In this document: positions 7,785 through 15,575 of the stretch, one piece after another | How positions within the stretch are numbered: position 1 is the first letter of the stretch | How the letters are laid out: each line of letters begins with the position of its first letter | From: Micrococcales bacterium | GTDB taxonomy: Bacteria; Actinomycetota; Actinomycetes; Actinomycetales; Microbacteriaceae | Direction of reading: 5' to 3' | DNA: 21,962 bases | Assembly: GCA_947441105.1 (NCBI GenBank) | Contig: CANESN010000001.1 | Coordinates: 1 to 21,962 of the forward strand | Made by a program: the position numbers and the translations under genes | Notes under the pieces: model-generated | What the model was told of the DNA's origin: nothing | Seen by the model: the letters and a program-made list of their open reading frames with translations, nothing else | Database searches by the model: none

Positions 7785-8524
7785 TGCACGACAAATTTCA
7801 CGATTCTGCTGGTGTTCCCTGGGAAGGCCGAGAATTCTCCCAAAACAACTGGTCTCAAGACGATGGCTCCACCCCAAAAGCTTTAGCTGAAGTCCTGAAT
7901 CGCGAGCTAGATAAAGAGGCTCTGTTTAGCGCGCTGTCGCAATCTCGACTGTTGATTCCCTTACTTGCAGAACTTGGGGAAAGTGGTGTTGGGGCGCACG
8001 GTGAAACTGTCGATAAGAGCGCAGATTTGGCAATCGTGGCAGTCAGCACGCCCGATGGTAAGACCGCGATACCGGCATTTAGCTCGGTTGCCGAGATGAC
8101 CGCTTGGAATCAAACCGCGAGGCCAGTCCCGGTAGAGAGCGCAAAGCTGGCAATTGCAGCAATCGGCGAGGGACATGAACGAGTAATTCTCAACCCAGCA
8201 GGTCTAGCAATCGGCATTCGCCGGCCGGCGCTCGCTGCGTTGGCCCAGGGGCTTAGCTGGAAGCCACCGCATAAAAACGAGTTGGTTTTGCAAATGATTT
8301 TCCAGGCTTCTGCACAGCAGTCTGAGATTCAGACGGTCAGAGCATTTGATGCCGACCCTACCGGGCAGCTACAAAAGCCTGAATTAGGCCTTGAAATTAT
8401 GTTGGTTGGTGGTCTGACTCAAGAGCAGTTGCAGCAAGTGTTGACAAAGTTTGGTACCACTTTGCAAACCCAAGAGTTCTTGCAGCTGGTGGACTCCTTC
8501 ACCATCAAATTGGTTGCGGGCTAG
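7784..8524 (+). CDS. SseB family protein
   Basis: The 246-aa protein matches the actinobacterial SseB-domain proteins commonly encoded right after priA. Visible marks are the tryptophan/aspartate-rich N-terminus (DSAGVPWEGREF), the core LNRELDKEALFSALSQSRLLIPLL, then TPDGKTAIPAFSSVAEMTAW and a C-terminal domain rich in glutamines. There is no signal peptide or membrane segment. The biochemical role of the family is not established; in enterobacteria SseB is an enhancer of serine sensitivity, which is not a useful guide here. The ATG overlaps the priA stop by one base (TAATG), so it is translated with the his block. Its stop codon overlaps that of the convergent DUF1844 gene within the tetramer CTAG. 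Confidence 0.85.
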   Translation: MHDKFHDSAGVPWEGREFSQNNWSQDDGSTPKALAEVLNRELDKEALFSALSQSRLLIPLLAELGESGVGAHGETVDKSADLAIVAVSTPDGKTAIPAFSSVAEMTAWNQTARPVPVESAKLAIAAIGEGHERVILNPAGLAIGIRRPALAALAQGLSWKPPHKNELVLQMIFQASAQQSEIQTVRAFDADPTGQLQKPELGLEIMLVGGLTQEQLQQVLTKFGTTLQTQEFLQLVDSFTIKLVAG

Positions 8525-8841
8525 TTCACCGGACCGGTGTATTTTTCGCCAGGACCTTTGCCTGGTTCATCTGGGAATGTTGAAGCTTCCCTAAAGGCAA
8601 GCTGTAGCGAACGTAATCCATCGCGAAGCGGTCGGGCGTGGTGATCACCAATCTCAGGCGCGGCGGCGGTAATCAGTCCAGCCAGAGCGGTAATCAGCTT
8701 TCTTGCCTCATCGAGGTCAGCCGGTGCATCTTCGGCGAGACCGCACTGCACGGCAGCCGCGCTCATCAGGTGCACAGCGGCAGTGTTGATAATTTCTACG
8801 GCAGGGACTTCGGCAATGTCTCTGGTGAGCTCTTCGGACAA
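8521..8841 (-). CDS. DUF1844 domain protein of unknown function
   Basis: This 106-aa acidic, alanine-rich protein has the DUF1844 pattern: VEIINTAAVHLMSAAAVQCGL, then DLDEARKLITALAGLI, and a short proline/glycine tail (PDEPGKGPGEKYTGPVN). The function is unknown; it is a small cytosolic helical protein commonly encoded beside infC in Actinobacteria. The start is a TTG at 8841, supported by AGAGGAA about 5 nt upstream on the minus strand; no in-frame ATG lies near it. A TAGCCT hexamer at 8875-8880 (minus) could be its -10 box. It is convergent with the sseB gene and divergent from infC. Confidence 0.82.
   Translation of the reverse strand: MSEELTRDIAEVPAVEIINTAAVHLMSAAAVQCGLAEDAPADLDEARKLITALAGLITAAAPEIGDHHARPLRDGLRSLQLAFREASTFPDEPGKGPGEKYTGPVN
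8527..8546 (+). terminator. Intrinsic terminator of the his-sseB block
   Basis: CACCG (8527-8531) pairs with CGGTG (8535-8539) across the 3-nt loop GAC, followed by TATTTTT. The stem is short, so termination may be partial. It lies inside the 3' coding end of the convergent DUF1844 gene, because there is no intergenic space. On the minus strand no T-run follows, so it should act only on plus-strand transcripts. Confidence 0.5.
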
Positions 8842-8957
8842 AATTCCTCTTTCGAAAATGGGTTTTGTTCTGCTAGGCTACCTGAGGCTCTGGGCTAATA
8901 GCTCAGTGAAAGTGGATTACATTCCCACCTGTCTACCGCCTCTAAAGGTATCCGGGT

Positions 8958-9020
8958 TTGAGCGTTTGATGCTTTTGCGCGCATATCGTGCGAGTCAAAA
9001 CGGTACCTAAGGAGCTAGTT
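8958..9020 (+). promoter_or_regulatory. infC upstream region: candidate promoter and perfect Shine-Dalgarno
   Basis: TAAGGAG at 9008-9014 is a full Shine-Dalgarno, 6 nt ahead of an ATC codon at 9021. It is the decisive evidence for the infC start. A weak promoter candidate is TTGAGC (8958-8963) with CATATC (8982-8987) at 18 bp, giving a leader of about 25-30 nt. The ribosome binding site call is strong; the promoter call is weak. No convincing leader hairpin or L20-binding structure was identified by eye. Confidence 0.6.
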
Positions 9021-9602
9021 ATCAGCGATCCGCGCATTAATGAGCGTATTCGTGTCACCGAGGTTCGACTAATCGGACCTGCAGGTGAACAGGTTGGCGT
9101 TGTCCCTATTGATCAAGCATTGAGAATGGCCCGTGAGGCAGACCTAGACCTAGTCGAGGTAGCACCGGAAGCCAATCCTCCAGTTTGCAAGGTAATGGAC
9201 TATGGCAAGTTCAAGTACGAAGCCGCACAGAAGGTTCGCGAAGCTAGAAAGAACCAGGTCAACACCGTGTTGAAGACGGTTCGTTTCGGTCTAAAGATCG
9301 ACGATCACGACTACAACACCAAGGTTGGACAGGTTCGCAAATTCCTCAAGGCCGGCGACAAGGTGAAGGTGATGGTTGTCTTCCGTGGTCGCGAGCAGTC
9401 ACGTCCAGAGATGGGTGTGAACTTGCTTCGCAAGCTAGCGGATGAAGTAACCGAATTCGGAACCGTGGAGTCGAACCCTTCGATTGATGGCCGCAACATG
9501 GTCATGGTCATTGGGCCGTTGAAGAACAAAGCAGAGGCAAGGGCCGAAGCTAAAAAGGCCCAAGCTAAGCCTGCACAGGCCGAAGCAACAGTAGAGAAAT
9601 AA
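9021..9602 (+). CDS. infC: Translation initiation factor IF-3, starting at a non-canonical ATC codon
   Basis: IF3 binds the 30S subunit, prevents premature 50S joining and checks the start codon. The 193-aa protein shows the N-domain ([19 protein letters not shown], then [25 protein letters not shown]), the basic linker, and the C-domain ([12 protein letters not shown], then [12 protein letters not shown]), with a short alanine/lysine tail. I place the start at the ATC at 9021 because an exact TAAGGAG lies 6 nt upstream and the homologous region begins at [12 protein letters not shown]. The in-frame GTG at 8988 would add 11 residues but has no ribosome binding site. Rare AUU/AUC starts in infC are known from E. 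coli and Myxococcus and let IF3 repress its own translation. It is the first gene of the infC-rpmI-rplT operon. Confidence 0.93.
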   Translation: MSDPRINERIRVTEVRLIGPAGEQVGVVPIDQALRMAREADLDLVEVAPEANPPVCKVMDYGKFKYEAAQKVREARKNQVNTVLKTVRFGLKIDDHDYNTKVGQVRKFLKAGDKVKVMVVFRGREQSRPEMGVNLLRKLADEVTEFGTVESNPSIDGRNMVMVIGPLKNKAEARAEAKKAQAKPAQAEATVEK

Positions 9603-9611
9603 GGAGAGATC

Positions 9612-9806
9612 ATGCCGAAAATGAAGACCCACTCGGGCGCCAAGAAGCGTTTCCGCTTTACCGGCAGCGGCAAGCTGATGAAGCAGCAGATCAACATGCG
9701 CCACAACCTGGAGCACAAGTCATCAAGACGCACCCGTCGTCTAAACCAGGACCAGGTAGTGTCCCCAGCAGATTTCAAGAAGCTAAAGAGACAGCTCGGC
9801 CGCTAG
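9612..9806 (+). CDS. rpmI: 50S ribosomal protein L35
   Basis: L35 is a small basic protein of the large ribosomal subunit. The 64-aa sequence opens with [20 protein letters not shown] and has the R/K-rich middle ([10 protein letters not shown]) and the KKLKRQLG end typical of the family. The length is normal. GGAGAG precedes the ATG, and infC lies 9 nt upstream. Its position between infC and rplT is almost universal in bacteria. Confidence 0.98.
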   Translation: MPKMKTHSGAKKRFRFTGSGKLMKQQINMRHNLEHKSSRRTRRLNQDQVVSPADFKKLKRQLGR

Positions 9807-9832
9807 CCGACGCTTAGAAATAGGAGTAGAAA

Positions 9833-10216
9833 ATGGCAAGAGTAAAAAACGCCGTCAACTCGCTGAAGAAGCGTCGTGTTGCGCTTGAGCGCGCTCACGG
9901 TTACCGCGGCCAGCGTTCACGTCTGTACCGCATGGCAAAGCAGCAGCTACTGCACTCGTTGGTTTATGCATACAACGACCGCAGAAAGAACAAGGGTAAC
10001 TTCCGTCGCCTTTGGATCCAGCGCATCAACGCAGCTGCTCGTCTGAACGGCATGACCTACAACCGCTTTATCCAGGGCCTAGCGCTTGCTGGTATTGAGG
10101 TTGACCGTCGCATCATGGCCGACCTAGCAATCCACGACCCAAAGGCCTTCGCGTCTTTGGTTGCATCTGCAAAGGCAGCACTGCCTAAGGATGTAAACGC
10201 GGCCAAGGCTAGCTAA
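9833..10216 (+). CDS. rplT: 50S ribosomal protein L20
   Basis: L20 binds 23S rRNA early in 50S assembly. The 127-aa protein starts [18 protein letters not shown] and contains [34 protein letters not shown] and the C-terminal globular part ending near DPKAFASLV. The length is normal for Actinobacteria. AGGAG precedes the ATG. The stop overlaps the next ATG by one base (TAATG), so the downstream methyltransferase is translationally coupled; about 60 nt into that gene there is a terminator-like hairpin. In other bacteria L20 represses its own operon through mRNA structures, but I see no clear match here. Confidence 0.98.
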   Translation: MARVKNAVNSLKKRRVALERAHGYRGQRSRLYRMAKQQLLHSLVYAYNDRRKNKGNFRRLWIQRINAAARLNGMTYNRFIQGLALAGIEVDRRIMADLAIHDPKAFASLVASAKAALPKDVNAAKAS

Positions 10217-11013
10217 TGCTTGACGCCCCCAAATCCGAAAGGGTTAAGGGGGTCGCACGCCTACAACAAAAAGACGCCCGGTTAGAAACCGGGCTCTTTT
10301 TGCTTGAGGGGCCTCAGGGGCTCAAGGAGCTTTGTAAGCAACCGGAGCTGGCACACGAGGTCTTTGCGACCGCTAACGCCCTTGATCGGTATGAGGATCT
10401 ATTCGATCAGCTGTATGACGCCTCGGTTCCAATTATTGAGGTCTCCGATTTGGTTATGGAGAAACTTTCTGACACCAAGACTCCGCAGGGGGTTGTTGCC
10501 GTTGTTTCTCAGTTTGATGTCAGCCTCGAAGAGCTGATTGCCTCAGGTCCCCAGCTGATTGCCATCCTGGATCAGGCTCGCGATCCAGGTAATGGTGGCA
10601 CGGTGATTCGTGCAGCTGATGCTGCAGGTGCGGACGCTGTCATCTTCACAACTGATTCAGTTGATCTTTACAACCCGAAGCTGGTTCGCTCAACCGCAGG
10701 CAGCATCTTGCATGTCCCCGCAGTTATCAATCAAGACCCCGCTGAATTAGTAGCAGCCCTCAAGGCAGCTGGTATTCAGGTGTTTGCCGCCAGTGCCGGT
10801 GGAAAATTGATCACTGAAATCACAGCACAACTCTCAAAGCCAACCGCTTGGATCTTTGGTAACGAAGCCCACGGCGTCTCACCTGAAATGCTTCAGTTGG
10901 CGGATGAAATTGTCGCTCTGCCGATTTTTGGAGCAGCAGAATCGCTAAACCTTGCTACAGCAGCTTCAGTTTGCCTGTATGCCTCAGCGTTTGAAATGCG
11001 AAGCAATCGCTAA
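10216..11013 (+). CDS. SpoU/TrmH-family RNA 2'-O-methyltransferase
   Basis: This is a 265-aa RNA ribose methyltransferase with the knotted SPOUT fold. The N-terminal substrate-binding domain contains RLETGLFLLEGPQGLKEL (22-39). The catalytic domain has motif 1 DQARDPGNGGTVIRAADAAG (119-138), motif 2 IFGNEAHG (213-220) and motif 3 ESLNLATAA (242-250). The target nucleotide (23S rRNA or tRNA) cannot be told from sequence; copies at this locus are usually annotated as rRNA methyltransferases. It is coupled to rplT by a TAATG overlap. An intrinsic-terminator signature lies within codons 21-29, so most rplT transcripts may stop before the gene is completed. No separate promoter for it is evident. 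Its stop TAA forms part of the pheS -10 box. Confidence 0.9.
   Translation: MLDAPKSERVKGVARLQQKDARLETGLFLLEGPQGLKELCKQPELAHEVFATANALDRYEDLFDQLYDASVPIIEVSDLVMEKLSDTKTPQGVVAVVSQFDVSLEELIASGPQLIAILDQARDPGNGGTVIRAADAAGADAVIFTTDSVDLYNPKLVRSTAGSILHVPAVINQDPAELVAALKAAGIQVFAASAGGKLITEITAQLSKPTAWIFGNEAHGVSPEMLQLADEIVALPIFGAAESLNLATAASVCLYASAFEMRSNR
10276..10301 (+). terminator. Intrinsic terminator/attenuator inside the TrmH-family coding sequence
   Basis: GCCCGGTT (10276-10283) pairs perfectly with AACCGGGC (10287-10294) around the 3-nt loop AGA. TCTTTTT (10295-10301) follows and an A-rich stretch precedes it. Eight base pairs, five of them G-C, plus the T-run form the best intrinsic terminator in the window. 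It lies 60 nt after the ATG of the downstream gene, within conserved codons, and would end the infC-rpmI-rplT transcript. Ribosomes translating this short stretch could melt the stem, so read-through may depend on translation. Confidence 0.72.
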
Positions 11014-11022
11014 ACTTTACGA
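11011..11022 (+). promoter_or_regulatory. -10 box for a leaderless pheS transcript
   Basis: TAAACT at 11011-11016 starts on the TAA stop of the upstream methyltransferase and is followed by 6 nt and the GTG of pheS, placing the transcript start on the start codon. A TTGAAA at 10991-10996 could be the -35, but its 14-bp spacing is short. There is no T-box or leader-peptide attenuator such as controls pheST in other bacteria. Confidence 0.5.
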
Positions 11023-12057
11023 GTGTCTGAACAACTAACAGCCGAAACAGTAAGCCAAGCGCTTGCTTCCTCTCTCGCGCTTGTGCAAAAGGCAGACAAC
11101 TTTCAAGACCTAAAGGCCATCAAAGCTTCTGCAGTTGGCGAAGAGTCGCCACTTTCAAAGCTCAATGCCCTTATTAAGTCGCTTCCAAACGACCAAAAGG
11201 CTGAGGCTGGACGACTGGTTGGGGCAGCCAGGGCCGAGCTAAATGCCGCTTTCGCAACCAAAGAATCCGAGCTGCAGGCTGTTGCGGATGCCGAGGCTCT
11301 GGAATTAGAGCGCGTTGACATCACCGCCTACCCAAGAGTTGCTCCAAAGGGTGCAAGGCACCCGCTGTCGCTACTAATGGATTCGATTAGCGATGTTTTC
11401 ATCGGTATGGGTTGGGAAATTGCAGATGGTCCGGAGCTAGAAAACGAGTGGTTCAACTTTGATGCACTGAATTTCCACCCGGATCACCCGGCACGTGCCA
11501 TGCAGGATACGTTCTTTGTAGCGCCAGTGGAAAACCACCTATTGCTGCGCACGCACACTTCTCCGGTGCAGGTACGTTCACTACTAGAGCGCGAATTACC
11601 GCTTTATGTGCTTTGCCCGGGTCGAGTATTCCGCACCGATGAGCTCGATGCCACCCACACCCCGGTGTTTCACCAGGTTGAGGGACTTGCGGTCGACAAG
11701 GGTCTAACCATGTCTGATCTCAAGGGCACCCTGGAGCACTTCGCACGGGTGATGTTTGGACCCGAAGCCAAGATCAGATTGCGCCCCAGCTTTTTCCCAT
11801 TCACCGAACCATCGGCAGAGTTGGATGTGTGGCACCCAGGCGCCAAGGGCGGTGCACGCTGGGTTGAGTGGGGCGGCTGCGGCATGGTCAACCCCAATGT
11901 TCTGCTTGCCGCAGGAATCGACCCTGAGGTTTACACCGGATTCGCCTTCGGCATGGGCATTGAGCGCACCTTGATGTTCCGCAATGGAGTTCGAGACATG
12001 CACGACATGGTTGAAGCTGACGCCAGGTTCTCCCAGCAGTTTGGCTCGGTGATCTGA
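11023..12057 (+). CDS. pheS: Phenylalanine-tRNA ligase alpha subunit
   Basis: PheS is the catalytic subunit of the alpha2beta2 class II synthetase that charges tRNA-Phe. The 344-aa protein has the N-terminal helical tRNA-contact region (1-95), then class II motif 1 (HPLSLLMDSISDVFIGMGW), motif 2 around RVFRTDELDATHTPVFHQVEG, and motif 3 in GFAFGMGIERTLMFRNGV. The start is GTG with no ribosome binding site, matching the leaderless -10 arrangement upstream. The stop overlaps the pheT ATG by one base, so the subunits are translationally coupled. Confidence 0.97.
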   Translation: MSEQLTAETVSQALASSLALVQKADNFQDLKAIKASAVGEESPLSKLNALIKSLPNDQKAEAGRLVGAARAELNAAFATKESELQAVADAEALELERVDITAYPRVAPKGARHPLSLLMDSISDVFIGMGWEIADGPELENEWFNFDALNFHPDHPARAMQDTFFVAPVENHLLLRTHTSPVQVRSLLERELPLYVLCPGRVFRTDELDATHTPVFHQVEGLAVDKGLTMSDLKGTLEHFARVMFGPEAKIRLRPSFFPFTEPSAELDVWHPGAKGGARWVEWGGCGMVNPNVLLAAGIDPEVYTGFAFGMGIERTLMFRNGVRDMHDMVEADARFSQQFGSVI

Positions 12058-14528
12058 TGAGAGTGCCTTTGAGCTGGTTGGCAGAGTTCGTAGAGCTGCC
12101 GCAGAATTCCACCCCAGACGATGTTATGGCGCAGCTTGTGAAAGTCGGTCTTGAAGAAGAAGGCTCGCACGGTGGCGATATCCGTGGACCAATTGTGGTT
12201 GGCAAGGTTTTGGAGTTTGTCGAGGAGCCGCAGTCAAATGGCAAGACCATTCGCTGGTGCCAGGTTGAGGTTGCACCAGGTGTTGTAAACGGCGTGGTTT
12301 GCGGTGCGAGAAACTTCTTCGAGGGCGACAAGGTGGTCGTTACCCTTCCAGGGGCAGCGCTTCCTGGTGGTTTTGAAATTGCAGCCCGCAAGACTTATGG
12401 ACACGTTTCCGATGGAATGATCGCATCCTCAAGGGAACTCGGGCTTAGCGATGACCACGAGGGAATTCTCAGGCTTTCAACTCTTGGCCTTGACCCTGAA
12501 GTTGGCAACGATGCCCTAGAACTTTTGGGGCTAAATGAATCTGCCGCTGAGGTAAATGTCACTCCCGATCGCGGTTACTGCCTTTCGATTCGCGGCATAG
12601 CGCGGGAGTACAGTCACGCCTCAGGCGCAAAGTTCACCGATCCGGCAACCAAGGTTTCCGCTAAAGCCGGCAGTGGATTTAGCGTCCAGGTTCAGGACGA
12701 TGCTCCAATCCACGGCGTTCCAGGATCTTCTATTTTCACAACCCTTGGTGTCTCCGGAATAGATGCCAATGCCCCGGTCCCATCTTGGATGGCGAATCGT
12801 CTCAAGCTTGCGGGCATGCGCTCAATTTCTATCGCTGTCGACATCACCAACTACGTGATGTTGGAACTTGGCCAGCCAATCCACGCTTACGACCAGGACA
12901 GACTCGTTGGCGGCATTACCGTTCGGCGCGCTGTTGCCGGTGAACAACTTCAAACCCTGGATGAGAAGGTTCGCACCCTTCACCCAGAAGACCTTTTGAT
13001 TTGCGACGACTCTGGACCAATTGGTCTAGCAGGAGTCATGGGAGGAGCGTCTTCCGAGGTCAGTTCAACCACGAAGAACGTGCTGATTGAAGCGGCTTTG
13101 TTTGATCCGATTTCAATTGCGCGCACCGCTCGCAGACACAAACTCCCATCTGAAGCATCCAAGCGCTTCGAGCGCGGAGTTGACCCGGAAGTTGGTCCAA
13201 TTGCGGCCGCTCGTGTGGCGCAGCTATTGATTGAGCTTGCCGGCGGGCAGCTCAATGGCGTTGGCTCGAGCTACCGGACTGACCTTCCAAAGATCGAGAT
13301 CGAGTTGCCGTTTGCTTTTGCGTCGGAGCTGGTGGGTGTTGACTACGCCAACCAACAGATTTTGGATCTTTTGCACCAGATAGGTTGCGAGCTTAGGGTT
13401 CACGATGACGCTGTCACAGTAACTCCTCCAAGTTGGAGACCAGATATTCGTCACAAGACAGATTTGGTCGAGGAGGTCGCAAGACTTGCTGGTTACCACC
13501 TGATTCCTTCCAGGATTCCAGTTGCCCCTCCAGGTCGAGGTCTGACACCAAGGCAGCAATTCCGTCGCAGGGCACTTGCTGGTTTAGCTGGAGCGGGTTT
13601 CACCGAAGTTTTGAACTACCCGTTCTACTCCGAGCAGCAAAACCTTGAGTTCTCCCAGAGTCCTGCGCTCAGACTAGAGAACCCAATGCAGGGGGATAGT
13701 CCGGAACTGAGAAACAGCTTGATTCCAGGGCTGTTGCAAGCAGCTGCCAGAAATCTTTCGCGTGGCACCACCGATGTTGCTTTGATTGAAGAGGGATCGG
13801 TATTCCTTCCAGCTCTAGGCAATGCGACTACCTCGCTACCGGTGGGCAACGTTCGTCCAAACCCTGAACAACTTGCTGAGTTGAACGCCTCAATTCCAGT
13901 TCAGCCCCGGCACCTAGCAGGAGTTGTGCTAGGAGACTGGATTCCTCAGGCTCCTGGGCAGCAGGCAGTTCAGTCCGGCTACCCGCAGGCAATTTTGGCT
14001 GTTGAGCAGATCACTCGTGCCGCCGGAGTTCAGTTTGAGATCAGACAGGCAACCGTGTTGGGTTTCCACTCGGGAAGAGCCGCCGAGGTATTGGTCGAAG
14101 GTGAGGTTGTTGGTCATCTGGGCGAGGTTGCTCCGGCGCTAACAGCCGAGTATCACCTGCCTCGCAAGGTGGCAGCATTCAAGATAAATCTTGATGCGCT
14201 ATTCGCTCACGCTCCGGAGGTTTTGCAAGCTGGAGAGCTCCGCGTCATGCCGGCAGCGACTCAGGATCTATCGCTTTTGGTGTCCTTGGATGTTCCAGCC
14301 GCGGACCTGATTGCTGTTATTCGTGAGGGAGCTGGAGATATTCTCGAAGACGTTTCGCTGGTCGATGATTACCGCGGTGATAACGTGCCAGCGGGTAGTA
14401 AGTCTGTCACCTTTAGCCTTCGCTTCAGGGCAGCTGATCGCACATTGACTCAGGCTGAGGCCACCTTGTCTAAAGACGCAGCAGTCGCTTTAGCAAGTCA
14501 AAAATTTGGCGCAACCCTAAGGGCGTAG
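12057..14528 (+). CDS. pheT: Phenylalanine-tRNA ligase beta subunit
   Basis: PheT supports tRNA binding and edits Tyr-tRNA-Phe. The 823-aa protein shows all expected modules in order: the EMAP/OB-type tRNA-binding domain (about 40-155, IVVGKVLEF to HVSDGMIASSRELGLS), the B3/B4 editing domain (about 210-390, with ITNYVMLELGQPIHAYD and SEASKRFERGVDP), the B5 domain (about 405-475), the catalytic-like core, and the C-terminal FDX-ACB anticodon-binding domain (about 730-823, MPAATQDLSLLV to SLRFRAADRTLTQAEA). It is full length. It ends directly against the argC ATG with no spacer, so argC is probably read from the same transcript. Confidence 0.97.
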   Translation: MRVPLSWLAEFVELPQNSTPDDVMAQLVKVGLEEEGSHGGDIRGPIVVGKVLEFVEEPQSNGKTIRWCQVEVAPGVVNGVVCGARNFFEGDKVVVTLPGAALPGGFEIAARKTYGHVSDGMIASSRELGLSDDHEGILRLSTLGLDPEVGNDALELLGLNESAAEVNVTPDRGYCLSIRGIAREYSHASGAKFTDPATKVSAKAGSGFSVQVQDDAPIHGVPGSSIFTTLGVSGIDANAPVPSWMANRLKLAGMRSISIAVDITNYVMLELGQPIHAYDQDRLVGGITVRRAVAGEQLQTLDEKVRTLHPEDLLICDDSGPIGLAGVMGGASSEVSSTTKNVLIEAALFDPISIARTARRHKLPSEASKRFERGVDPEVGPIAAARVAQLLIELAGGQLNGVGSSYRTDLPKIEIELPFAFASELVGVDYANQQILDLLHQIGCELRVHDDAVTVTPPSWRPDIRHKTDLVEEVARLAGYHLIPSRIPVAPPGRGLTPRQQFRRRALAGLAGAGFTEVLNYPFYSEQQNLEFSQSPALRLENPMQGDSPELRNSLIPGLLQAAARNLSRGTTDVALIEEGSVFLPALGNATTSLPVGNVRPNPEQLAELNASIPVQPRHLAGVVLGDWIPQAPGQQAVQSGYPQAILAVEQITRAAGVQFEIRQATVLGFHSGRAAEVLVEGEVVGHLGEVAPALTAEYHLPRKVAAFKINLDALFAHAPEVLQAGELRVMPAATQDLSLLVSLDVPAADLIAVIREGAGDILEDVSLVDDYRGDNVPAGSKSVTFSLRFRAADRTLTQAEATLSKDAAVALASQKFGATLRA

Positions 14529-15575
14529 ATGGTATTCAAGGTCGCAGTAGCTGGAGCCAGCGGTTATGTCGGTGGCGAGTTGCTGCGCCTGATTGCTATG
14601 CATCCAGAACTTGATCTTGGTGCGGTCACCGCCAACACAAATGCCGGCCAACCAGTGTCCGCGCTGCATCCTCACCTAAAAAGTTATCAAGAGCGAGTTT
14701 TCGTGGAGACCAGCAAGGAGAGCCTTGCAGGCCACGACATTGTGTTCTTAGCGCTCCCGCATGCCACCAGCGCTGAAGTGGCCGCTTACCTGCCAGAGAG
14801 TGTTTTGGTTTTGGACTGCGGTGCAGACTTCCGGCTCGAAGATTCCAAGGCATGGGAGAAGTTTTACGGCACCGCACATGCTGGCACCTGGGCCTACGGT
14901 ATGCCGGAGCTCACTTTGGCTAGCGGAGGAAAGCAGCGCGAGAACCTGCGCGGGGTAAAGCGGGTAGCGGTTCCGGGTTGCAATGTCACAGCAATCACCT
15001 TGGCACTAGCTCCAGCTCTTACCGCCGGGCTGATTGAACCAAAGGACATCGTTTCAGTTCTCTCGGTGGGAACTTCGGGTGCGGGAAGAAGCTTGAAGGC
15101 AGACCTTCTCGCCAGCGAGGTTCAAGGATCGGCCCGCGCATACGGTGTCGGTGGAGTCCATCGCCACACTCCAGAGATTGAACAGAATTTGGCACATGCA
15201 TCGGGTGCGGAGGTGAAGGTGTCTTTCACACCGGTTTTGGTTCCAATGTCCCGCGGAATTTTGGCCGTGAACACCGCGAAGGTGAGCAATAGCTTTAGCT
15301 TTACCAAGCTAGTTGCTGCATATGAGCAGGCTTACGGAGACGAGGTGTTTATCCAGGTATTAGGTAAGGGGCAGCAGCCCAACACTTCATCGGTTTTGGG
15401 AGTCAACACCGCTCAGATTTCTTTGAGTTTTGATGAGTCAGCGCAGCGCGTGGTTATTGTTTCGGCAATTGACAACTTGGTCAAGGGAACCGCCGGAGCT
15501 GCCATTCAGAGCATGAACCTCGCACTTGGGTTACCGGAAACTCTTGGGTTGCCACTCGATGGAGTGGCGCCGTGA
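14529..15575 (+). CDS. argC: N-acetyl-gamma-glutamyl-phosphate reductase
   Basis: ArgC reduces N-acetylglutamyl phosphate to the semialdehyde with NADPH, the third step from glutamate to ornithine. The 348-aa protein has the Rossmann motif [13 protein letters not shown] (9-21) and the active-site Cys151 in VPGCNVTAI. The later [10 protein letters not shown] and [11 protein letters not shown] segments are also typical. The ATG immediately follows the pheT stop. This is unusual in that the arginine block has no promoter region or ARG box in front of it. The stop overlaps the argJ GTG (GTGA). Confidence 0.96.
   Translation: MVFKVAVAGASGYVGGELLRLIAMHPELDLGAVTANTNAGQPVSALHPHLKSYQERVFVETSKESLAGHDIVFLALPHATSAEVAAYLPESVLVLDCGADFRLEDSKAWEKFYGTAHAGTWAYGMPELTLASGGKQRENLRGVKRVAVPGCNVTAITLALAPALTAGLIEPKDIVSVLSVGTSGAGRSLKADLLASEVQGSARAYGVGGVHRHTPEIEQNLAHASGAEVKVSFTPVLVPMSRGILAVNTAKVSNSFSFTKLVAAYEQAYGDEVFIQVLGKGQQPNTSSVLGVNTAQISLSFDESAQRVVIVSAIDNLVKGTAGAAIQSMNLALGLPETLGLPLDGVAP

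Noticed and set aside
9311..9778. 155-codon minus-strand open frame over infC and rpmI
   Set aside because: It is antisense to conserved translation genes; the open frame reflects their codon bias.
11888..12391. 167-codon minus-strand open frame over the pheS-pheT junction
   Set aside because: It is a proline/serine/threonine-rich shadow of PheST with no family match.
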